In this document: one piece after another, positions 27,298 to 35,820 of the stretch
Layout of the letters: each line of letters begins with the position of its first letter
How positions within the stretch are numbered: position 1 is the first letter of the stretch
NCBI RefSeq assembly: GCF_026130545.1
Contig: NZ_JAMOIM010000025.1
Location: 1-64,000, forward strand
Source of the DNA: Lichenifustis flavocetrariae
GTDB lineage: Bacteria > Pseudomonadota > Alphaproteobacteria > Rhizobiales > Beijerinckiaceae
Length of the DNA stretch: 64,000 nt
Direction: 5' to 3'
Made by a program: the position numbers and the translations under genes
Notes under the pieces: model-generated
Told to the model about the DNA's origin: nothing
Database searches by the model: none
The model's input: the letters and a program-made list of their open reading frames with translations, nothing else

Positions 27298-28650
27298 ATG
27301 GCGCGGCGCTCGGACAAGCTGAAGCTCGGCACCTTCGTGTACACCTTCGGCTACAACCCGGCCGGATGGCTGCATCCCGGCAGCGACGTGAATGGTGCCA
27401 ACGACTTCAGCCATCTGCACAAGGTGGCCGCACTCTCCGAGGCGGCGGCCTTCGATTTCATGTTCCTGGCCGATTCGCCGGCCGCTGCGGTCGGCGACCC
27501 GGACGGGCTCGCCCGTATGCCGACCAAGATGAATCGCTTCGAGCCGTTGACGCTTCTCTCAGCGCTCGCGGTGATGACGAAACATCTCGGCCTCGTGGCG
27601 ACGGCCTCGACGAGCTACTACGAACCCTACAATCTCGCCCGTATCTTCGCTTCGATCGATCATCTGAGCGGCGGCCGGGCCTGCTGGAATGTCGTGACGT
27701 CCGATCACGACGAGACCGGCTATAATTTTAACCGGCGGGGTCTCGATCCCCATGCGCTCCGCTACGAACGCGGCCGCGAGTTCGTCGATGTGGTCTTCGG
27801 CCTGTGGGACAGTTTCGAGGCCGACGCGCTGCTGCTCGATCGCGCGAGCGGCATCTATTACGATCAGGCCCGCCATCACACGCTGAACCATGCGGGCAAG
27901 CATTTTCAAGTGCGGGGACCGCTGAACATCGCCCGCTCGCCGCAAGGGCGACCGGTCATTGCCCAGGCTGGCGGTTCGGAAGCCGGCATCGCGCTGGCGG
28001 CCGAGACGGCCGAGATCGTCTTCAGCCTCGCCTCGAACATCGAGCGGAGCCGCAACTTCTACGCGACTCTGAAGAGCCGCATGGCGAGTTTCGACCGCGC
28101 GCCGGACGATCTCAAGGTGATGCCGGGCGTCGTGGTCAATGTCGGTCGAACCGAGGCCGATGCCCGCGCCAAAGTGCAGTTCCTCCTCGACAAGCTGCAT
28201 CCCGATGCGGGCCGCGTCATGCTGCAGGAGTTTCTGGAGGCCGACCTGCGCGGCGTGCCGCTCGATGCGCCATTTCCGATGGACCGCCTGCCGCAGGAAG
28301 CGAAAGGCTCGCGGGCCCTGTTCGACGAACTCGTGGCTTTCGTGAAACAGGGCCACACGGTCGGCGAACTGATCCGCCTCTTTGCCGAAAAGCACACCGG
28401 CAACGGGATCACCGGCACGCCGGCCCAGGTGGCGGACTTCATGGAAGAGTGGTTCGAAAGCCGGGCTGCGGATGGGTTCATCCTGATGTTCCCGACCTTG
28501 CCCTCGGCCTTGGAGGATTTCGTCGAGCTTGTCGTGCCGGAACTGCGCCGGCGCGGCCTGTTCCGCGAGGCCTACGAGGGATCGACCTTGCGGCAGAACC
28601 TCGGCCTGCCGGTGCCCCCCAACCGCTACACGAAAGCCCGCCTCGCCTGA
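27298..28650 (+). CDS. FMN-dependent LLM-class monooxygenase (NtaA/SnaA/DszA type)
   Basis: Flavin-dependent oxygenase of the bacterial luciferase superfamily, 450 residues. It resembles the nitrilotriacetate/DszA subgroup: GTFVYTFGYNPAGWLHPG at the N-terminus, STSYYEPYNLARIFASIDHL, GGRACWNVVTSDHDETGYNF, and SPQGRPVIAQAGGSEAGI for FMN binding. It needs reduced FMN from a separate reductase, which is not in the window. AGGAGG precedes ATG 27298 by five to six bases. The substrate, often a sulfonated or aminated organic compound, is not determined. Confidence 0.92.
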   Translation: MARRSDKLKLGTFVYTFGYNPAGWLHPGSDVNGANDFSHLHKVAALSEAAAFDFMFLADSPAAAVGDPDGLARMPTKMNRFEPLTLLSALAVMTKHLGLVATASTSYYEPYNLARIFASIDHLSGGRACWNVVTSDHDETGYNFNRRGLDPHALRYERGREFVDVVFGLWDSFEADALLLDRASGIYYDQARHHTLNHAGKHFQVRGPLNIARSPQGRPVIAQAGGSEAGIALAAETAEIVFSLASNIERSRNFYATLKSRMASFDRAPDDLKVMPGVVVNVGRTEADARAKVQFLLDKLHPDAGRVMLQEFLEADLRGVPLDAPFPMDRLPQEAKGSRALFDELVAFVKQGHTVGELIRLFAEKHTGNGITGTPAQVADFMEEWFESRAADGFILMFPTLPSALEDFVELVVPELRRRGLFREAYEGSTLRQNLGLPVPPNRYTKARLA

Positions 28651-28775
28651 TCGCATGGGCCGCGAGCCGCGAGAAGGAACCTTCGCGCTTTCGAGACCGT
28701 CTTGCAGTCGCGGCAGGCTTCTTCCCGGGAGCGCGCCCGGCTCGGACCCGAGCGTTTTGATTGAGGGGAACGCCC

Positions 28776-30161
28776 GTGTCGATTGACGCTCAGACGGATC
28801 AGTCGGCAGCCTCGCCGGCCGAGGAACTCGATCGGCTTCTGGCAGCGGCCTCCGGCCACGCGCCTGTCGTGGCCGGGGCCGGGATCGACCTGCAGAGCGT
28901 CCAGGCCGGCCGGGCCGATCTCCAGGCGCGGGACGGCAGCGATGCGGCGACGTGGTGGGACCCCGAGAGCGGCGGCCTCGACCTCAAGGGCGCGCAACTG
29001 CAATCCGCGTCTTTGAGCCACGCGGTCTTGTCGCATGCCAATCTGCGGGGCGCCGACCTCTCGGGCGCGGTGGCGCGCGGCGCCGACCTGAGCCACACGA
29101 TCCTCGAACAGGCGATCTTCACCGGGGCCGATTGCGGCGGAGCCATGTTCAACGGCAGTCACGCCGGGGAAGCCCGCTTCGAGCGGGCGATGCTGGAGGA
29201 TGCACGCTTCGAAGGCGCGGCGCTCCGTTATGCAGATTTCAAGCAGACGCTGCTCGACGGGGCCATCTTCAATCGAGCCGATCTCTGGGGTGCGCACCTC
29301 GACGAGGCGGATGCGGATGAAGCCCAGTTCCAGAAGGCCCGGCTCGATGAATCGAGCCTGCGGAAAGGAAATTTCAGCCAAGCCGATTTCACGGAGGCGA
29401 GCCTCAAGAAGGCCCGACTCGATGGCGCGCGTCTGCAATCCGCCAATTTCACCGGCGCCCGGCTCGAAGGCGCGTCGCTGCGTGGCGCCGACCTGTCCCG
29501 CGCGAGCCTCCCGCGTCTCAATCTTGCCAGTTGCGATCTCGCTCATGTCCGGCTCGCTGGAGCCTGGCTCGAGAACACGCGGCTGAGCCTCGATCAACTC
29601 GGCGGCGCGGTCGGCGAAGAGCGGGACGGCGAGTTCGACGCGGCGCGGCAGGCCTATATTGCGCTCGAACAGAATTTTCGCAGCCTGGGCGATGGCGAAG
29701 GCGAGAGCTGGGCCTTTCGCAAGGGTCGCACCATGGGCAAGGCCCAGAAAGCCCGCACGGCCCGGTCCCTTTGGGCCAGTCGGGACTACGCGGCGTGCTT
29801 CCGCTCGGCCCTGGGCTGGGCGTCCGACAGCTTCGTCGAATGGCTCTGCAATTATGGCGAGAGCCTGTGGCGCGTGGTTCGCGCCTTCTTCACGACGATG
29901 CTGGTCTTCGCGCTTCTGTACGGTGTGACAGGCAGCCTGACCCGAGCCGTCGAGAGCGCCGTCAAAGCACGGGCGGTCACGCGCGATCCCTTCGACATGC
30001 TGGTGTTCAGCTTCACCAACATGTTATCCACGAGCGCGCCGGATATCGGTCTGAAGCCCGCCAACGAGGCCGTGGCGCTCCTGGTCAGCGTGCAGGGCGC
30101 CCTGGGCATCGTGTTGATCGGTCTCTTCGGCTACGTCCTCGGCAATCGCATGCACCGCTGA
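28776..30161 (+). CDS. Pentapeptide-repeat protein fused to a two-helix channel-like domain
   Basis: A 461-residue protein in two parts. Residues about 70-265 are pentapeptide repeats of the A(D/N)LxX type (HANLRGADLSGAVARGADLS and many more), which form a right-handed quadrilateral beta helix. The C-terminal 110 residues have two membrane helices (VVRAFFTTMLVFALLYGVTG and VALLVSVQGALGIVLIGLFG) flanking a pore-loop-like segment FSFTNMLSTSAPDIGLKP, the layout of two-helix ion channels, though no TVGYG filter is present. The start is GTG 28776, with GAGGGG seven bases upstream. A gated channel is inferred, not shown. Confidence 0.85.
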   Translation: MSIDAQTDQSAASPAEELDRLLAAASGHAPVVAGAGIDLQSVQAGRADLQARDGSDAATWWDPESGGLDLKGAQLQSASLSHAVLSHANLRGADLSGAVARGADLSHTILEQAIFTGADCGGAMFNGSHAGEARFERAMLEDARFEGAALRYADFKQTLLDGAIFNRADLWGAHLDEADADEAQFQKARLDESSLRKGNFSQADFTEASLKKARLDGARLQSANFTGARLEGASLRGADLSRASLPRLNLASCDLAHVRLAGAWLENTRLSLDQLGGAVGEERDGEFDAARQAYIALEQNFRSLGDGEGESWAFRKGRTMGKAQKARTARSLWASRDYAACFRSALGWASDSFVEWLCNYGESLWRVVRAFFTTMLVFALLYGVTGSLTRAVESAVKARAVTRDPFDMLVFSFTNMLSTSAPDIGLKPANEAVALLVSVQGALGIVLIGLFGYVLGNRMHR

Positions 30162-30170
30162 GCCGCCACG

Positions 30171-32054
30171 TCAGGACAGAGCCGGGACCGCGAAGCTCTC
30201 GGGGGGGAGGCCCGCGTCACGCAGAGCCGCCATCTGGAGAAGCGCGGCCTCGTAGTGACGGGTGTAGCGCTCGCTATCGAACAAGGGCGTCGTCAGTCGA
30301 TTGGCTTCGAGCCGGTCGTGGATCGCTTGCAGGGCCGCCGGGTCGGTAGCGAGCTTAATCGCCTTGGCCTCATAATCCGCAAACGAATCGGCGATCAGTT
30401 CGGGAACCCCTACCGCGTGCAAGAGGCTCCCGGCGACACGGGACACGAAGGATTCCCCAGGGCAAGTCAGCACCGGCAGTCCCACCCATAGCGCGTCGCT
30501 GGCCGTCGTATGGGCGGCCACCGGATAGGTGTCGAGGAAGAGATCGCCGAGACGCATGCGCCCCAGGTGGCGCTCCGTCACCATCTTGGGTGCGATCACG
30601 ATCCGCTCCGCCGCGATTCCGCGTTTGACGGCCTCCAGCCGCAGATTGTCGTTGCAGGCCGAATAGCCGGCGAGCGTCCACAACACCGATCCAGGGACCT
30701 GATGCAAAATTCGCATCCAGAGGTCGTAGATGTCCGGCGTGATCTTGTAGGGTGCGTTGAAGGAACAGAACACGAAACCCTCGTCCGGCAACCCGCAGCC
30801 GGCCCGCGTGAAGGTCTCGCGCGAAACCGGACGCTTGCGGTCGTTCGGCTGATAGCAGTCGGGCAGCCGCGCAACCTTCTCGTCGTAGTAGGTCTCCATG
30901 TCGGGCGGCAGGATGTACGAATCGGCAATGATGTAATCGATGAAGCTCGCCCCCATCGTGCCCGGATAGCCCAGGTAGTTCACCTGGATGGGGGCCGGCC
31001 GCAACGCCATGATCTCGGTTCGGGCGCCGGCAGTATAGCCTTTGAGATCGATCAGAATGTCGATCTCGTCGTCCCTGATCTTCTTTGCGGCATCGGCGTG
31101 GCTGATATCCTTGAGGTCGTAGCACACGTCGAAGGCTGAAATGATTCGCGCGCGGATCAACGTTCCGTCATCGAGTCCGCCGGTCGAATAGCCGAACACC
31201 TCGAAGGCCGTGCGGTCGCGCAGCTCCAACAGCTCGATGAGCAGCAAAGCCGTGGCATGGTTGTAGAAGTCGTTCGACAGATAGCCGATGCGCAGCCGCC
31301 GAGCGCGTTGCTGTTCCGTGCGCGGCGCGTAGGAGGCGAGCGGCACCCCGCCTTCCCACCGTTGCGACCAGACGCGGCCCGCGATCAAGGCGTTTTCCGA
31401 GTCGCCGGCGCCGACCAGGATCGTGAAGGGTGCAACCCGGTGACCGCGGCGATAGGTGAGCTCGACCACACGTTCGAGATGCTCGGCGAAGCCATCCCAA
31501 TCGCAAAGATGCTGACGGATGTGGAAATAATCGACCAGTCCCGCGGCATTTTCGGGTGCGCGGGCCAACAAGGCCCGATAGGCCGCAAGCGACTCGACGT
31601 GCTGCTCGTTGCCGCGCAGGGCCGCCGCGAGATTCAGATAGGCCCCCAGCATGTCGGGATCGAGCTGAAGGCAGATGCGGGAGGCCGCGATGGCCATCTC
31701 CATACGCCCCATCGCGATGAGAAGGCTCCCGAGATTGGCATAGACGGCGGGCCATTTGGGTCGAAGGGCGACCACGAGCTGGTAGATGTTCAGCGCATCC
31801 TGCAAGCGCTGCTGAAAATGGTAGGCATAGCCGAGTTCGATCAGGAGGTCGGTGTCCTCCGGGCTGAACCGGACGGCTTGTTCGAGCGCTGCGGTCGCCT
31901 GGTCCCATAAGCCGTGCTGGGCCGCCAGGACGGCCAGCTCCTTAAGCCTCGCAGCCTGAGCGGCTTGCGAATTTTGGATCTCCGTTTCGGGCTCCGGAAC
32001 CGCCGCATGGCGCTCGGTTGCCGGGTGGTCTGCTCGCGAAAGCGTGCCAATCAT
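30171..32054 (-). CDS. TPR protein with GT41 (OGT-like) glycosyltransferase domain
   Basis: A cytoplasmic O-linked glycosyltransferase of family GT41, 627 residues. The N-terminal part has about four tetratricopeptide repeats (around residues 35-170, for example ALEQAVRFSPEDTDLLIELG). The catalytic part (about 235-610) shows RIGYLSNDFYNHATALLLIE with the conserved His, YLGYPGTMGASFIDYIIAD, FCSFNAPYKITPDIYDLWMR and the nucleotide-sugar loop DTYPVAAHTTASDALWVGLP. It directly follows the first flagellin on the same strand; that flagellin has no strong terminator, so the two may be co-transcribed. Flagellin O-glycosylation is the likely role, as with the TPR glycosyltransferase FlmG of Caulobacter. 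Confidence 0.9.
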   Translation of the reverse strand: MIGTLSRADHPATERHAAVPEPETEIQNSQAAQAARLKELAVLAAQHGLWDQATAALEQAVRFSPEDTDLLIELGYAYHFQQRLQDALNIYQLVVALRPKWPAVYANLGSLLIAMGRMEMAIAASRICLQLDPDMLGAYLNLAAALRGNEQHVESLAAYRALLARAPENAAGLVDYFHIRQHLCDWDGFAEHLERVVELTYRRGHRVAPFTILVGAGDSENALIAGRVWSQRWEGGVPLASYAPRTEQQRARRLRIGYLSNDFYNHATALLLIELLELRDRTAFEVFGYSTGGLDDGTLIRARIISAFDVCYDLKDISHADAAKKIRDDEIDILIDLKGYTAGARTEIMALRPAPIQVNYLGYPGTMGASFIDYIIADSYILPPDMETYYDEKVARLPDCYQPNDRKRPVSRETFTRAGCGLPDEGFVFCSFNAPYKITPDIYDLWMRILHQVPGSVLWTLAGYSACNDNLRLEAVKRGIAAERIVIAPKMVTERHLGRMRLGDLFLDTYPVAAHTTASDALWVGLPVLTCPGESFVSRVAGSLLHAVGVPELIADSFADYEAKAIKLATDPAALQAIHDRLEANRLTTPLFDSERYTRHYEAALLQMAALRDAGLPPESFAVPALS

Positions 32055-32140
32055 CAAAACTGTCCGCGAAAGGAGGTGGGATCCGGAACCGGCGCGGCCC
32101 GGGGACGCGGTTGTCCCGGATCAGTCAGTCGTGATCGAGA

Positions 32141-33106
32141 TTACTGGAACAGCTTGAGGATGAGCTGGCTGTTCTGGTTGGCGATCGACAGCGACTGGAT
32201 GCCGAGCTGCTGCTGCGTCTGCAACGCCTGCAGCTTGGTCGAGGCCACGTTCATGTCGGCATCAACCAGCGAACCCACGCCGCTCGTAATCGCATCCGAC
32301 AGCGCCGACACGAAGGTCGCCTGATTGTTGACGTTCGTCTGGATGCCGCCCAGGGCGGCGCCGGCCTTGGTGATGTTGGTGATGGCCTGCTCGATGTTGG
32401 CCTGGATCACCGTCAGGTCGTTCGTCGTCGTCGCCAGGGTCAGCTGGAAGCCCAGAATACTATCAGCGTTGTAGGTCGTCTGGTCGGTGCCGGTGCCGGT
32501 GGTCCCCGCGGAGTTCGTGGTCAACGTGGTTGCCGTGCCGCCGATCGTCACGGCCGCCATCGAAGCCGAGAGAATGCCGAGGCTGGCCGCGGATGCGGTC
32601 AGGGTGATGCTGCTTGTGGCGACCGCGATCGTGCCCACGCTGGTCGTGCCGTCCGTCCCGCGCGCGAAGGAGGCCACGATATTGGCATTGGCGGCCGTAC
32701 CGTTGAGCAGGTTGACGCCATTGAAGGAGGCCGACGCCGTGATGCTCCGCAAACTCTGCTGCAGCGCCGAAATATCGGTCTCGATCTGCAGCTTGTCGGT
32801 TCCGGGGGTCTGCGCCGTGACGATATCGTTTTTCAACTTGTTCATGATCGTCAGCGTCGAATTCAACGCTTGCGTCGCCACGTTGAGCGTGGAAGATCCA
32901 AGGTTCAGCGCGTCCGACACCGCACTGAGCGCGCCGGTGTCGGAACGCATCGTGGTGGCGATCGACCAATAGGCCGCATTGTCGGAAGCCGTCCCGACGC
33001 GCAGACCTGTCGAGATCTGGTTCTCTGTGGCGTTCAGTGACTTCTGGGTCGCTGTGAGGGCCTGAAGAGCACTCATGGCCGAGTTGTTAGTAAGAAGACT
33101 GCTCAT
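32141..33106 (-). CDS. Flagellin (copy 1 of the tandem cluster)
   Basis: A 321-residue filament subunit. The conserved ends are present: MSSLLTNNSAMSALQALTAT at the N-terminus, STGLRVGTASDNAAYWSIAT, and the C-terminal D0 helix LGIQSLSIANQNSQLILKLF. The centre is short and rich in Thr, Ser and Ala (residues about 150-225), with many possible O-glycosylation sites. It is the most diverged of the four tandem copies and lacks their shared upstream block. The start is ATG 33106. Downstream there is an inverted repeat (GATCCGG/CCGGATC) but no T-tract, so reading into the GT41 gene is possible. Confidence 0.95.
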   Translation of the reverse strand: MSSLLTNNSAMSALQALTATQKSLNATENQISTGLRVGTASDNAAYWSIATTMRSDTGALSAVSDALNLGSSTLNVATQALNSTLTIMNKLKNDIVTAQTPGTDKLQIETDISALQQSLRSITASASFNGVNLLNGTAANANIVASFARGTDGTTSVGTIAVATSSITLTASAASLGILSASMAAVTIGGTATTLTTNSAGTTGTGTDQTTYNADSILGFQLTLATTTNDLTVIQANIEQAITNITKAGAALGGIQTNVNNQATFVSALSDAITSGVGSLVDADMNVASTKLQALQTQQQLGIQSLSIANQNSQLILKLFQ

Positions 33107-33296
33107 GCGCGATCGTTCCGGCGTTGCTGATTCCACGGCGAACAATCAGGCCCGGCCCCTCGGCACGCCCGGCGCGCCGACAGCACGTTTAACCTCATGT
33201 TCCTCACTAGCAACTTACGGCCTTAACCTTAACCGAAGGTAAAATCATCGCGGCAGAACGTGTCGAACCTCACCGATCGGGGCCTGAACAGCAGAA

Positions 33297-33318
33297 AACC
33301 GCGCCCGAGGGCGCGGTT
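33297..33318 (-). terminator. Terminator of flagellin copy 2
   Basis: AACCGCGCCC, a two-base loop and GGGCGCGGTT followed on the minus strand by TTCT. It lies 26 bases past the stop at 33344. Confidence 0.85.
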
Positions 33319-33343
33319 CCTTGATGAAGAATTGACGCCGGGA

Positions 33344-34309
33344 TTACTGGAACAGCTTGAGAATGAGCTGGCTGTTCTGGTTGGCGATCGACAACGACTG
33401 GATGCCGAGCTGCTGCTGCGTCTGCAACGCCTGCAGCTTGGTCGAAGCCACGTTCATGTCGGCATCCACCAGCGAACCCACGCCGCTCGTGATCGAATCC
33501 GACAGCGACGACACGAACTGAGCCTGGTTGTCGATGTTGGTCTTGGTCGAGCCGAGAACCGCGCCGGCCTTGGTGATGTTGGTGATGGCCGTCTCGATAT
33601 TGGCCTGGATCACCGTCAGGTCGTTCGTCGTCGTCGCGGTCGACAGCTTGAAGCCCAGGAGACTGTCGGAATTGTAGGTCGTCTGATCGGTGCCTGTGCC
33701 GGTGGTCCCCGCGGAGTTCGAGGTCAGCGAGGTTGCCGTGCCGCCGATCGTCACGGCAGACATGCTGGCTGACAGGATGCCGCTGCCCGCGGTGGCCGAG
33801 GTCAGGGTGGTGTTGCTGGTGACGACCGAGATCGTGCCCACGCTGGTGGACCCATTCGTGCCGCGCGAGAACGAGGACACGATGTTGGTGTTGGTCGCGG
33901 TCGCGTTGAGCAGGTTGACACCGTTGAACGAGGCCGCCGAGGTGATGCTGAGCAGGCTCGACTGCAGCGCCTGGATGTCGGTCTCGATCTGCGTCTTGTC
34001 GGTACCCGGTGTCTGCGCCGTGATGATGTCGTTCTTCATCTTGTTCATGATCGTCAGCGTCGAATTCAACGCCGCGGTCGCCACGCCAAGGGTGGAAGAC
34101 CCGAGGTTCAGCGCGTCGGAGACCGCGCCGAGAGCGCCGGTGTCGGACCGCATCGTGGTCGCGATCGACCAATAGGCCGCATTGTCGGAAGCATCTCCGA
34201 CGCGCAGACCGGTCGAGATCTGGCTCTGGACTTGGGAAAGCGATTTCTGCGTCATGGTGAGTGACGACAGCGCACTCATGGCGGAGGTATTTGTGAGAAG
34301 GCTGCTCAT
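33344..34309 (-). CDS. Flagellin (copy 2)
   Basis: A 321-residue flagellin, close to copies 3 and 4. It starts MSSLLTNTSAMSALSSL (ATG 34309) and ends with the same QNSQLILKLFQ helix. The D1 core STGLRVGDASDNAAYWSIAT and the KMKNDIITAQTPGTDKTQIE stretch are shared. Differences between copies gather in the central Thr/Ser-rich part. A terminator follows, and upstream lies the conserved regulatory block at 34317-34388, so this copy is a single-gene transcription unit. Confidence 0.95.
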   Translation of the reverse strand: MSSLLTNTSAMSALSSLTMTQKSLSQVQSQISTGLRVGDASDNAAYWSIATTMRSDTGALGAVSDALNLGSSTLGVATAALNSTLTIMNKMKNDIITAQTPGTDKTQIETDIQALQSSLLSITSAASFNGVNLLNATATNTNIVSSFSRGTNGSTSVGTISVVTSNTTLTSATAGSGILSASMSAVTIGGTATSLTSNSAGTTGTGTDQTTYNSDSLLGFKLSTATTTNDLTVIQANIETAITNITKAGAVLGSTKTNIDNQAQFVSSLSDSITSGVGSLVDADMNVASTKLQALQTQQQLGIQSLSIANQNSQLILKLFQ

Positions 34310-34316
34310 AGTCGGG

Positions 34317-34388
34317 TGTCCCATGGTTCACAATGAAGGGGACATTCCGGATCGTAACCGGTACGCGGAAGCGGCGTGATGCCTTTGA
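34317..34388 (-). promoter_or_regulatory. Flagellin upstream block and 5' UTR hairpin (copy 2)
   Basis: On the minus strand the order is AAAGGCATCACGCCG, CGCGTACCGGTTACGAT, CCGGAATG, then TGTCCC, a 16-base loop, GGGACA (34317-34344) and seven bases to the ATG. The 3' arm GGGACA is the only Shine-Dalgarno-like sequence, so the 6-bp hairpin would hide it. The same block occurs before copies 3 and 4. Confidence 0.75.
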
Positions 34389-34546
34389 GGATGCGAGAGA
34401 ATTCCTCAATTCCGCGTACAGTATTAATGACACGCGGAAATTACCGGATAATGAATTGAGGCTCCATGAGCTGCGTTTCCAAAGTAGATTATGCTGATTC
34501 GCAGAATCTACATTAACGGAATAATTACGGTTAAAATTAAAGAAAA

Positions 34547-34568
34547 AGCCGCGCCCGAAGGCGCGGCT
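34547..34568 (-). terminator. Terminator of flagellin copy 3
   Basis: AGCCGCGCC, loop TTCG, GGCGCGGCT, followed on the minus strand by TTTTCTTT. A strong intrinsic terminator. Confidence 0.92.
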
Positions 34569-34593
34569 CTGTAGTGCTACCGAGAAAGTAATA

Positions 34594-35559
34594 TTACTGG
34601 AACAGCTTGAGAATGAGCTGGCTGTTCTGGTTGGCGATCGACAATGACTGGATTCCGAGCTGCTGCTGCGTCTGCAAAGCCTGCAGCTTGGTCGAGGCCA
34701 GGTTCATGTCGGCATCGACCAGCGAACCCACGCCGCTCGTGATCGAGTCCGACAGCGACGACACGAAGGTCGACTGGTTGTCGATGTTGGTCTTGGTCGA
34801 GCCGAGAACCGCGCCGGCCTTGGTGATGTTGGTGATGGCCGTCTCGATATTGGCCTGGATCACCGTAAGGTCGTTCGTCGTCGTCGTGGCAGTCAGCTTG
34901 AAGCCCAGGAGGCTGTCGGCATTGTAGGTCGTCTGGTCCGTGCCGGTGCCCGTGGTCCCCGCGGAGTTCGTGCCCAACGTGGTTGCCGTGCCGCCAATCG
35001 TCACGGCCGCCATGCTGGCGGACAGGATGCCGCTGCCCGCGGTGGCCGAGGTCAGGGTGGTGTTGCTGGTGACCACGGAGATCGTGCCAACGCTGGTGGT
35101 TCCGTCCGTACCGCGTGAGAACGAGGACACGATGTTGGTGTTGCCAGCGGTCGCGTTGAGCAGGTTGACGCCGTTGAACGAGGCCGCCGAGGTGATGCTG
35201 AGCAGGCTCGACTGCAGCGCCTGGATGTCGGTCTCGATCTGCGTCTTGTCGGTTCCCGGCGTCTGCGCCGTTATGATGTCGTTCTTCATCTTGTTCATGA
35301 TCGTCAGCGTCGAATTCAACGCCGCGGTTGCCACGCCAAGGGTCGAAGAGCCGAGGTTCAGAGCGTCGGAGACCGCGCCGAGAGCGCCGGTATCGGACCG
35401 CATCGTGGTCGCGATCGACCAATAGGCGGCGTTGTCGGAAGCCGTGCCGACGCGCAGACCGGTCGAGATCTGACCCTGCGTCATGGCGAGGGATTTTTGC
35501 GTCATCGAGAGTGCCGAAAGCGCACTCATGGCGGAAGTGTTTGTGAGAAGGCTGCTCAT
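34594..35559 (-). CDS. Flagellin (copy 3)
   Basis: A 321-residue flagellin, nearly identical to copy 2 over most of its length, with differences near the N-terminus (SMTQKSLAMTQGQ) and in the central region. The start ATG 35559 lies eight bases from the GGGACA arm of a conserved hairpin. The near identity of copies 2 and 3 points to recent duplication or gene conversion. It is a single-gene unit with its own terminator. Confidence 0.95.
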   Translation of the reverse strand: MSSLLTNTSAMSALSALSMTQKSLAMTQGQISTGLRVGTASDNAAYWSIATTMRSDTGALGAVSDALNLGSSTLGVATAALNSTLTIMNKMKNDIITAQTPGTDKTQIETDIQALQSSLLSITSAASFNGVNLLNATAGNTNIVSSFSRGTDGTTSVGTISVVTSNTTLTSATAGSGILSASMAAVTIGGTATTLGTNSAGTTGTGTDQTTYNADSLLGFKLTATTTTNDLTVIQANIETAITNITKAGAVLGSTKTNIDNQSTFVSSLSDSITSGVGSLVDADMNLASTKLQALQTQQQLGIQSLSIANQNSQLILKLFQ

Positions 35560-35566
35560 GATCGAT

Positions 35567-35638
35567 TGTCCCGGAGTTCAAAAAGAAGGGGGACATTCCG
35601 GATCGTAACCGGTACGCGACAACGGCGTGATGCCTTTG
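35567..35638 (-). promoter_or_regulatory. Flagellin upstream block and 5' UTR hairpin (copy 3)
   Basis: Same elements as before copy 2: AAAGGCATCACGCCG, CGCGTACCGGTTACGAT and CCGGAATG, then TGTCCC and GGGACA (35567-35595) as hairpin arms. Loop sequence differs from copy 2 while the arms are unchanged, which supports selection on the hairpin. Confidence 0.75.
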
Positions 35639-35768
35639 GGACGCTGAGACGGTCCTCAATTTCGCGTAGGCTTAAATTGGCATAGGAAAATTACCTGAGG
35701 ATTAATTTGCACTCCGGCAACCGTCTTTTCGTTGTGCGCGATGATCACGGACGCTCGCCGGAACGAGA

Positions 35769-35794
35769 AAGGCCGCACCCTGAGGTGCGGCCTT
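35769..35794 (-). terminator. Terminator of flagellin copy 4
   Basis: AAGGCCGCACC, loop TCAG, GGTGCGGCCTT, then TCTCG on the minus strand. An eleven-pair stem located 26 bases after the stop. Confidence 0.85.
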
Positions 35795-35820
35795 CGTTGA
35801 TAACGGGAAGGTCTGGGACC

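Noticed and set aside
32069-32078. Strong Shine-Dalgarno AAAGGAGGTG on the plus strand
   Set aside because: No start codon follows at usable distance; it is the upstream region of the minus-strand glycosyltransferase.
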